A stretch of 64,000 nt of DNA, from NCBI GenBank assembly GCA_963843455.1, contig CAWJKE010000015.1:124001-188000 (forward strand). Direction: 5' to 3'. Shown one piece after another: positions 15,318 to 22,862 of this stretch (the first letter of the stretch is position 1; every line of letters begins with the position of its first letter). The notes under the pieces were generated by a model that had not been told where the DNA came from, made no database searches, and saw only the letters and a list, made by a program, of their open reading frames with translations. Position numbers and translations under genes: made by a program. This DNA comes from CAIQPS01 sp963843455. Lineage in GTDB: Bacteria; Actinomycetota; Thermoleophilia; RBG-16-64-13.

Positions 15318-17039
15318 GTGAACATCACCATCAATGACAAGCAAGTCAAGTTCGACGCCGGAGAGACCGTGCTCCAGGCGGCCAAACGCGCCGGCATCCG
15401 CATCCCCCATCTGTGCTCACTCGATTGGGCTCCGTCGCCCTCCGCGTCGTGCCGCCTCTGCGTGGTAGAGGTCGAAGGCTCTCCCCGGCTGCAGACCAGT
15501 TGCACCCTTCCGGCGGCCGAGGGCATGATTGTCCGAACCCACACCCCGCGCGTGCTCAAGGCCCGCCGCTCGATTGTCGAGCTGATGGTGGCCAACCATC
15601 CTCAGGATTGCCTGGTGTGCGACCGTTCGGGGACCTGCGAACTGGCCGACCTGACCCGAGAAGTGGGCGCGCGGCCCAAGCAGTACGCGGGGATGAAGAA
15701 GGACCAGCATCTGGACATCTCCTCTCCGGCCATCTCCCGCGATCCCAACAAGTGCGTGCTGTGCGGACGGTGCGTCACCATGTGCCACCAGGTGCAGGGG
15801 ATCGGCGCGATCGACTTCACCGACCGGGGCTTCCGCACCCAGGTGGGGCCGGGCTTCTCGGCCGGCATCAACGTCTCGGGCTGCACCTACTGCGGCCAGT
15901 GCGTGCGGGTCTGCCCCACCGGCGCGCTCATGGAGCGAAGCGCCGTCAACGACGTGGTGGCCGCCTTGGGCGACCCCAACGCCGTGGTGGTCGCCCAGGT
16001 CGCGCCGGCAGTCCCCGCCACTCTCGACCAGGAGAGGGCCCGTCACCAGGGTGTGCCGGTGATGCTCGAGCGCCTGGCGGCCGCTCTCAAGCGGATCGGC
16101 TTCGTCGCGGTCTTCGACACGGGGTTCGCCGCCGACCTCACCATCATGGAAGAGGCCACCGAACTGGTAGATCGCGTGCAGAGCGGCGGCGTGCTACCGA
16201 TGTTCACCAGCTGTTCCCCGGCATGGGTGCAGTACGTGGAATTGCATAGACCCGACCTGATCCCTCATCTCTCCACCTGCAAGTCGCCGCAGCAGATGGC
16301 CGGGGCGTTGATCAAGGAGATCTACCCCAAGTACGCGGGATTGGGCGACAAACGCCTGGTAGTGGTGTCGCTCATGCCGTGCACAGCGAAGAAGTTCGAG
16401 GCCCAGGACCTGGGTGACGTTGACTACGTCCTCACCACCCGCGAGTTGTCTGCCCTATGGGGCCGATTCGGCGTGGACTTCGCGACGTTCGAAGAGCGCG
16501 CTCCGCTCGATGCCCCCTTCGCCGAGGCCACGGGCGCCGCCCGGCTCTTCGCCGGGACGGGTGGCGTGATGGAGGCGGCCGTCCGGACTGCCGCCACACT
16601 GCTGGGAGGAGAGGCGCCCGCGGGACCGCTCACCGAGGCCCGGGGTCTTGACGGCTTCAAGTGCTTCAACGTCGAGGCGAACGGCATCACGCTCAACCTG
16701 GGAGTCATCAACGGACTGGGGCGGGTGCGCTCTACTCTCGCCACCGCCCTCTCCGACATGCACTTCGTGGAGGTCATGTCCTGCCCCGGCGGCTGCGCCG
16801 GAGGCGGCGGTCAGCCCTACAACGGCGACATGAAGGACGTCCGCGGGCGCATGCAGCGCATCTACGACGCCGACCGGCGGGCCGAGACGCGGTACTCCCA
16901 CGAGAACAAGGGTGTCGCGGAGCTCTACGAGGAGTATCTGGGCAGACCCCTCGGCGAAGTTTCGCACCATCTGCTCCACCGGGAGTACACGGACCGCAGC
17001 CCGGCGGCCGCGACGCCCGCGAGCGAGGCCGCCGCCTGA
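15318..17039 (+). CDS. hydA: [FeFe] hydrogenase catalytic subunit (HydA/HndD type)
   Basis: 573 residues. N-terminal 2Fe-2S domain (Cys 33, 45, 48, 62), His-ligated 4Fe-4S (N-H-P-Q-D-C-L-V-C with a third Cys in S-G-T-C-E-L), two 4Fe-4S motifs (C-V-L-C-G-R-C-V-T-M-C, C-T-Y-C-G-Q-C-V-R-V-C-P), then the H-cluster domain: L1 T-S-C-S-P-A-W, L2 M-P-C-T-A-K-K-F-E, L3 E-V-M-S-C-P-G-G-C-A-G-G-G-G-Q-P. A small-subunit-like tail (R-Y-S-H-E-N, L-Y-E-E-Y-L-G-R-P) ends it. It makes or consumes H2. L1 has Ser 300 (codon at 16215) where monomeric enzymes have the second Cys of TSCCP. No HydEFG maturase genes lie in this window. Confidence 0.95.
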   Translation: MNITINDKQVKFDAGETVLQAAKRAGIRIPHLCSLDWAPSPSASCRLCVVEVEGSPRLQTSCTLPAAEGMIVRTHTPRVLKARRSIVELMVANHPQDCLVCDRSGTCELADLTREVGARPKQYAGMKKDQHLDISSPAISRDPNKCVLCGRCVTMCHQVQGIGAIDFTDRGFRTQVGPGFSAGINVSGCTYCGQCVRVCPTGALMERSAVNDVVAALGDPNAVVVAQVAPAVPATLDQERARHQGVPVMLERLAAALKRIGFVAVFDTGFAADLTIMEEATELVDRVQSGGVLPMFTSCSPAWVQYVELHRPDLIPHLSTCKSPQQMAGALIKEIYPKYAGLGDKRLVVVSLMPCTAKKFEAQDLGDVDYVLTTRELSALWGRFGVDFATFEERAPLDAPFAEATGAARLFAGTGGVMEAAVRTAATLLGGEAPAGPLTEARGLDGFKCFNVEANGITLNLGVINGLGRVRSTLATALSDMHFVEVMSCPGGCAGGGGQPYNGDMKDVRGRMQRIYDADRRAETRYSHENKGVAELYEEYLGRPLGEVSHHLLHREYTDRSPAAATPASEAAA

Positions 17040-19085
17040 TGGACGGCATCATCAGCACTATCAAGCAGAATTGCCGGCGCTGCTACACCTGCGTGCGCGA
17101 CTGCCCGGCCAAGGCCATCCGCATCGAGGAAGGCCAGGCGTGGGTGGTGGCCGAGCGCTGCATAAGTTGCGGCAACTGCACCATGGTCTGCTCCCAGGAC
17201 GCCAAGGCGTACGCGAGCGGCGCCGACGCTGTCCTTCGCCTGCTCGAGCAGGACGGTGAGCTGCAGCGGGGCGACCCCGTCGCGGCCCTGCTCGCGCCGT
17301 CGTTCCCGGTGGGGTTTTCGGTGCCGCCTGCCCAGGTGATCGGAGCCCTACGCCGGGCCGGTTTCACCTACGTGGTCGAGGTCGCGTATGGCGCCGATTT
17401 GGTCAACAAAGCCTGCCGGGAGTACCTGGACGAGAATCCGACCGGCCTTCATATAGCCAGCGCGTGCCCGGCGGTCGTCGAATACGTGCGCAAGTACCAC
17501 CCCGCCCTCACCGATCGGCTCATGCCCATCGTCTCCCCCATGGTCGCGACGGCTCTGGCCGTGAAGGAGCGCTACGGCAGCCATGTGCGCTGCGTGTTCG
17601 TGGGACCTTGCGTGGCCAAGAAGGCCGAGATCCTCGACCCCCAGGTGGCAGGCGCCATCGATGAGGTGCTGACTCTCCCGGAGCTCGAAAGGATACTTGC
17701 CGCCCGTGGCGTCGATGCAGCCCTGGCGGCCCCGGCCGAATTCGACCCGCCGCATGCAGGCACTGCCCGCATCTACCCCATTCCAGGCGGCCTTTTCGAC
17801 AGCGCCGGCATCGGCAACGGCCTGCGCGACCCCCGGCTTGTCGTGGTGAGCGGCAAGGACGAGACGGTCGAGACACTGGGCGGCATGCCGAACGGTCATC
17901 TCGAGGATGAGGATGACTCGCTGTTGCTTGTCGAAGCTTTGATGTGCCGGGGCTGCTACGCCGGCCCCGGAGTCGCCAGCAAGGAGCCGGTCGTGGCCCG
18001 GGGGCGCCGGGTCGCGGAGTTCGCGTCCGGCGTGGCCCGGCGCCAGGAACACGGGAGTCTGCCGCCTTACGAAGCCGGCCACGGGCGCCTCGACCTCTCC
18101 CGTACGTTCGAGCCCAACGACCAACGCACCCAGCAACCGACCGAGGAAGAGATACGCGACATCCTCGCCCACACCAACAAGTACTTCGTCGAGGACGAGC
18201 TCGACTGCGGCGCCTGTGGCTATCCCACCTGCAGGGCCAAGGCGGCGGCGGTGTTCGCCGGGATGGCCGAAGAGGCGATGTGCCTGCCCTTCATCATCGA
18301 CCAGGCCGAGCGGGTGTGCCACGAGTTGAACGTCCCCTGGAGCAACCTGCGCGACGTGCACAGCCACCTCATCAACAGCGAGAAGCTCGCCTCGATGGGC
18401 CAGATGGCCGCCGGCGTGGCGCATGAGCTCAACAACCCCCTGAGCACGATCCTTCTGTACTCCCACATCCTCCAGCGCAAGCTCCACGACCGCAGAGACC
18501 TGGACCACGATCTCAGCCTTATGGCCGAGGAGTCGGCGCGCTGCAAGAAGATCATCGGGAACCTGCTCGATTTCGCCCGTCAGAGCCGGGTGCGGATCGA
18601 GACCACCTCGGTGGAGCAGCTGGTGGCCACGTCGGTGGATGGAGCCCTGGCGGGACTTCCGGGCGGCCCCAACAGCCATGTGGATACCGTGGTCGAAGTC
18701 ACACCTGGACTCCGCGCCGATCTAGACCGCGACCAGATGACCCAGGTTCTCGTGAATCTCATCAAGAACGGCGCCGAAGCCATGGAAGGCTCTCCACGGC
18801 GTGATCAGGGTAACGGCCGCCGAGGTCCCCGACAGCGGCCGCGTGCGGTTCAGCGTCTCCGACCAGGGGACCGGCATCTCGGCCTCGGCTCGAGACAAGA
18901 TATTCCAGCCCTTTTTCACCACCAAGAGCATCGGCAAGGGGACCGGGCTGGGGCTCCCCATCTCCTACGGCATCGTGAAGATGCACAACGGCAACATCTG
19001 GTACGACACCGAGCCGGGAGTGGGCACAACTTTCTATGTGGAGATCCCTATCACCCGCAAGGGCGGGGAAAGGAGCACCAGATGA
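17039..19085 (+). CDS. Hydrogenase-like H-cluster sensor fused to a histidine kinase, frameshifted
   Basis: About 680 residues if the break is repaired. Order: two 4Fe-4S motifs (C-R-R-C-Y-T-C-V-R-D-C-P; C-I-S-C-G-N-C-T-M-V-C), an [FeFe]-hydrogenase large-subunit domain of the sensory (HydS) kind with S-A-C-P-A-V-V, V-G-P-C-V-A-K-K-A-E and A-L-M-C-R-G-C-Y-A-G-P-G keeping all four cluster Cys, a C-G-A-C-G-Y-P-T-C Fe-S domain (about residues 382-410), then HisKA (H-E-L-N-N-P-L-S-T-I-L, about residue 461) and HATPase. Near 18785-18795 the frame moves +1; the second frame carries D-Q-G-T-G-I and G-L-G-L-P-I-S-Y. Start TGATG overlaps hydA, end overlaps the receiver gene. Probably senses H2 or redox state. 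Confidence 0.88.
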
Positions 19086-19474
19086 AACCCTGGACCATCC
19101 TGTTCGTGGACGACGACACCGATTTCCTCGCCGCGCAGCAGGTGTACTTCGGCAGCCGCGGCCACACCGTCCACACGGCGGAGAGCAGCGGGGAGGCCCT
19201 CGATCTACTCGAGACCTTGACTCCCGACATCCTCTTTCTCGATCTGATGATGGAGCGGTACGACAGCGGCTTCCGGCTGGCATACGAGTTGCGCAAGCGC
19301 GAGCACCTGGCGAACACCCCCATGGTGATGCTGAGCGGCGTGGCGAGAGAGACCGGCGAGCGTTTTGACCAGGAGGGGCAGGGCCTGCTGGTGTGGTCAA
19401 AGCTGGACCGCTTCGTCGACAAGCCGGCCACCGGCAAGCAACTCCTGGCCATCGCCGAGGAACTGCTGTCATGA
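19082..19474 (+). CDS. Single-domain response regulator (receiver only)
   Basis: 130 residues. Acidic pocket F-V-D-D-D-T-D, phospho-Asp in I-L-F-L-D-L-M-M, switch Ser in V-M-L-S-G and Lys in F-V-D-K-P-A; no output domain. The start lies within the last codons of the H-cluster kinase gene and the stop overlaps the next kinase gene (ATGA). It is the direct partner candidate for the H-cluster kinase and may hand phosphate on to the hybrid kinase or act by protein contact. Similar in length and D-x-M-M signature to the receiver encoded at 12338. Confidence 0.9.
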   Translation: MKPWTILFVDDDTDFLAAQQVYFGSRGHTVHTAESSGEALDLLETLTPDILFLDLMMERYDSGFRLAYELRKREHLANTPMVMLSGVARETGERFDQEGQGLLVWSKLDRFVDKPATGKQLLAIAEELLS

Positions 19475-20974
19475 CCGCGCCCGTCGCCAGCCCCGCCGCG
19501 CCGGCCGCGGCCGACCTCGTCGCCCCTGCGCGCATCCTGGTAGTAGACGACGAGTACGGCGTGCGCTCGGCCGTGCGTCAGATCCTCGAGATGGAAGGCT
19601 ACGATGTGGCCGACGCCGGCACCGGCGAGGAGGCTCTCGCGCTCCTCGCCGCGCGCGACTACGACATAACCCTGCTCGACTACCGCCTCCCCGACACCGA
19701 CGGCCTGGCCCTGCATAAGCTGATGGTCGCGGACGGCCGACAGCCCATGAGCTGCATGATCACCGCCTACGCCGACATCGACCTGGCCTGCGCGGCCACG
19801 TTCCAGGGCATCGACTTCTTCCTGGCCAAGCCGTTCATGCCGGAGGATCTGCTCAGCGTGGTCGACACGTTGGTGAAGCGCAAGCAGGCCATGGCCGAGC
19901 AGGCGGAGTTGATGCGGGAGCACGAGGCGAGCCTGCTCGCTCTCGCGGAGGAAAAGACGCAGACCCACTCCCTGGTCTCGTCGTTGCGCGACGCGGTGCT
20001 CGTCATCAACCAGCACGGAGACGTGGTGCTCGCCAACCGGGCCATGACGGCCCTCCTGGGCAGCGAAGAGCAGGACGTGCTTCGCCGGCCGGCAAATGAG
20101 TTGCTGGGCGGGGGTCCTCTGGCCGCCCTGGTGGAGTCTGTGGTCGCTCCGGCCAAAGACCGCACGATCGGCCAGCTTTCCATCGGCGAGCGCGACTACA
20201 TGACCAGTATCGTCACCTTCCGCGCCGAGGACGGCAACGCTCTGGGCCGCATCCTAACGCTGTCCGACATCTCCCAGGTTCGCCGCTTGGCCATGGAAAA
20301 GGAACGTTTCATCCGCACGATGGTCCATGAGCTCAAGTCCCCGCTCGGAGCGGTGCGCAGCATCATCGAGGTGGCCACCGACAAGAGCATGGGCGAAGAT
20401 CTGGACGCGTACCTGCCGCTGCTGCGCCGGGCCGAGAACCGCATTGACGACCTCGTCCAACTCATCGGCGACCTGCTGTCGCTGTCGCGCAGCGAGCAGG
20501 CCCAGGCCGCGAGCGAGCCGAAACTCGTGGAGTTGGCGCCGGCCATCGAAGCGGCGCTCGCAGCACAGGCCGAGCATCTGGCCGCGCGAGGTATCACCGC
20601 CTCCACTGACCTCGATCCGGATCTGCCGCCGGTCTTCGCCCCCGTGGAGGACCTGGAGATGATCCTCGCCAACCTTGTGGGCAACGCCATCAAGTACAAC
20701 CGCGAGGGCGGGTTCGGTCACAGTCCGCACTCGGCATGAGGGCGAATGGGCACGTATCGACGTCGAGGACACGGGCATCGGCATCGCCGCGGAGAACCTG
20801 GATCAGGTCTTCACCGAGTTCTTCCGCGAGAAGCGCGCGGAGACCAAGCGCCTCGAGGGTAGCGGCCTGGGGCTGGCGATCGTCAAGCGCCTCACCGAGC
20901 GCGCCGGCGGCCGGGTGCAACTGGCCAGCGAGCGAGGCGTGGGGTCGACGTTCTCTGTGCTGCTGCCGGCGTAG
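19471..20974 (+). CDS. Receiver-PAS-histidine kinase hybrid, frameshifted near its end
   Basis: About 500 residues after repair. N-terminal receiver (L-V-V-D-D-E-Y-G, L-L-D-Y-R-L-P-D-T-D-G, F-L-A-K-P-F), a helical linker (K-R-K-Q-A-M-A-E-Q-A-E-L), PAS domain (L-R-D-A-V-L-V-I-N-Q-H-G), HisKA (H-E-L-K-S-P-L-G-A-V-R-S) and HATPase (N-L-V-G-N-A-I-K-Y-N). Near 20706-20716 (GGCGGGTTCGG) the frame moves +1; the continuing frame has V-T-V-R-T-R, D-T-G-I-G-I and G-S-G-L-G-L-A-I-V-K. It has no transmembrane helix, so it works in the cytoplasm. Last gene of the hydrogenase-signalling run; its receiver could take phosphate from the H-cluster kinase and make this a second relay stage. Confidence 0.88.
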
Positions 20975-21109
20975 CCGGATGCGGACCTGGTCAGCCGGCC
21001 AGCCTTAAGACCCACCATCTGACTGTTGGATCGCGGTAAAAGCCGGAGCATGCTGTATACGGGGGCACGGACTTTGCCGAGATTGCTCAGCGAAAGTAGG
21101 CGGGCGAAC

Positions 21110-21835
21110 ATGAGGAGCACAGAGAGATCCGTCGCGAGGCTTGCGGGAGCATTGTTGATAGTCGCGACAGCCGCCAGCCTGGTGAGCGTCGCCTTCTTGG
21201 GATCAGTGGGTAGTCCGGACTATCTCACCAACATCGCCGCGAACGAAGGGCAGGTGACGGTAGGGGTGCTCCTTCGCTTCATTGCAGCGTTCTCATCCGC
21301 CGCCATTGCGCTTTCGCTCTATCCGGTCCTGAGAAGATACCGTCAGGGTCTGGCTCTTGGCTCGGTCGGTTTCAGGCTCATCGAGGGGACTTTCTATGCG
21401 CTGGGCGCAGTCAGCGTTCTGTTGCTTCTGACGCTGAGCCAGGAATTCGTGAAGACCGGCGGCGATCCGGCGTCTTTCAATCAGTCGGGCACGCTCCTGA
21501 AGGCACTCGACGATTGGGCCGGGCTCGCGGGAATACTCGCTTTCTACGTGGGCGGTCTGCTCTACTACCGCGTCTTCTATCAAACCCGGCTTGTTCCTCG
21601 ATGGTTGTCGGCCTGGGGTATTGGCGCAGTGATCTTGGGTGCAGCCGCGGCCCTATTGGTTCTGTTCGGCGTCACCGGTTCGATGTCGCCGGTCCAGATG
21701 GCCCTGAATGCTCCGATAGGCCTGCAGGAAATGGTTCTGGCAGTGTGGCTGATAGCCAAGGGCTTCAACACGTCGGCGGTGACTTCCGATAGCGGCGCGC
21801 GTGTCGAAACTTCCGTCGAGGCCGCAGTCGCCTGA
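21110..21835 (+). CDS. DUF4386 family membrane protein
   Basis: 241 residues from ATG 21110 (in-frame ATGs at 21026 and 21050 would add residues unlike the family). Six or so transmembrane helices; the opening R-S-T-E-R-S-V-A-R-L-A-G-A-L-L-I is typical of DUF4386 proteins, as are the mid-protein S-L-Y-P-V-L-R-R and G-L-A-G-I-L-A-F-Y-V-G-G-L-L-Y-Y-R-V-F. No biochemical role is known. It is followed 21 bases later by an oxidoreductase gene on the same strand, so the two may be co-transcribed. Confidence 0.78.
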   Translation: MRSTERSVARLAGALLIVATAASLVSVAFLGSVGSPDYLTNIAANEGQVTVGVLLRFIAAFSSAAIALSLYPVLRRYRQGLALGSVGFRLIEGTFYALGAVSVLLLLTLSQEFVKTGGDPASFNQSGTLLKALDDWAGLAGILAFYVGGLLYYRVFYQTRLVPRWLSAWGIGAVILGAAAALLVLFGVTGSMSPVQMALNAPIGLQEMVLAVWLIAKGFNTSAVTSDSGARVETSVEAAVA

Positions 21836-21856
21836 TCGCCCGCGAGGGGGATCGTC

Positions 21857-22801
21857 GTGAAAGCTATTGTCTGTCCCAAATACGGCCCACCGGAAGTCCT
21901 GCGAATGGAGGACGTCGCCAAGCCCGTCCCGACGAACGATGAAGTCTGCATCAAGGTGCACGCCACGGCGGTGACGGCGAGCGACATCTTCATTCGCGGC
22001 AGCCAGATACCCATCCGGTTCTTGATTCCTATGCGATTGATGCTCGGACTGACGAAACCGCGAAAGTCCATCATCGGCTTGGTGCTGGCGGGAGAGATCG
22101 AATCGATCGGCGCCGACATCAAGAGATTCAAGCCAGGCGACCAAGTCTATGGTCTTACCGGCTTCGGCCTTGGCGCCTACGCCGAGTACAAGTGCATGAA
22201 AGAAACAGACTCAAAGCACGGATGCTTGACATTGAAACCCGCGAATCTCACCTTCGAAGAGGCCACCGTGGCTGCCTATGGCGGGCTCTTGGCGCTGCAG
22301 TACATGGCAAAGGGGAACATCCAGCCCAGGCAAAGAGTGCTCATCTACGGGGCCTCCGGCACCTCGGGGACGACGGCAGTGCAGTATGCCAAGTACCTGG
22401 GGGCGGAGGTCACTGCGGTCTGTAGCGCGGCGAATCTCGACCTTGCGAAGTCCCTGGGGGCCGACCGTGTGGTCGATTACACCAAAGAAGACTCCCCGGG
22501 CCCGGGCCCCCAGTTCGACTTCATGCTCGACGCGGTCGGCAAGAGCAAGAGCTCAAAGCTGAAGGTGGAATGCCGGAAGGCGCTTGTCCCCGGGGGCGTA
22601 TTCGCTTCTATCGACGATGGCAGTCTGCTGTTGGACTCCCGGCGGCTGGACCTGATGAGGGAGTTGGTCGAAGCGGGCCACATCAGACCGGTCGTCGACC
22701 GATGCTATCCATTCGAGGAGATCGTCGAGGCCCACAGGTACGTGGGGGCCGGACACAAGCGGGGCGGCGTGGCGATCACTGTCGGATGCCTCGAGCGCTG
22801 A
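21857..22801 (+). CDS. Zinc-independent MDR oxidoreductase (quinone oxidoreductase-like)
   Basis: 314 residues. N-terminal GroES-like domain (K-A-I-V-C-P-K-Y-G-P-P-E-V-L, V-T-A-S-D-I-F-I-R-G) and a Rossmann domain with G-A-S-G-T-S-G-T-T-A-V-Q, the NADPH-type pattern of quinone oxidoreductases. The structural and catalytic zinc cysteines of true alcohol dehydrogenases are missing. It probably reduces an enone, quinone or alkenal with NADPH. Downstream of the DUF4386 gene on the same strand. Confidence 0.88.
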   Translation: MKAIVCPKYGPPEVLRMEDVAKPVPTNDEVCIKVHATAVTASDIFIRGSQIPIRFLIPMRLMLGLTKPRKSIIGLVLAGEIESIGADIKRFKPGDQVYGLTGFGLGAYAEYKCMKETDSKHGCLTLKPANLTFEEATVAAYGGLLALQYMAKGNIQPRQRVLIYGASGTSGTTAVQYAKYLGAEVTAVCSAANLDLAKSLGADRVVDYTKEDSPGPGPQFDFMLDAVGKSKSSKLKVECRKALVPGGVFASIDDGSLLLDSRRLDLMRELVEAGHIRPVVDRCYPFEEIVEAHRYVGAGHKRGGVAITVGCLER

Positions 22802-22862
22802 GTCCGCAGATTCTGCTCACTCATCCCTACTCTCCCAAGGTCGCCCGCTTTGAGCAGCCCCC

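Noticed and set aside
12775..17039. The hydrogenase genes as part of a second complex I
   Set aside because: The NuoE/NuoF-like subunits are followed by an H-cluster protein and no membrane subunits; the layout is that of a soluble hydrogenase.
16661..19474. A 937-codon frame joining the end of hydA, the H-cluster kinase and the receiver
   Set aside because: It starts out of frame inside hydA, crosses the frameshift and picks up the receiver by chance; these are separate genes with their own starts.
22813..22857. CTGCTCA and TGAGCAG as a terminator hairpin between the MDR and MMPL genes
   Set aside because: Arms are only 7 bp with a loop of over 30 bases and no U-tract; too weak to call.
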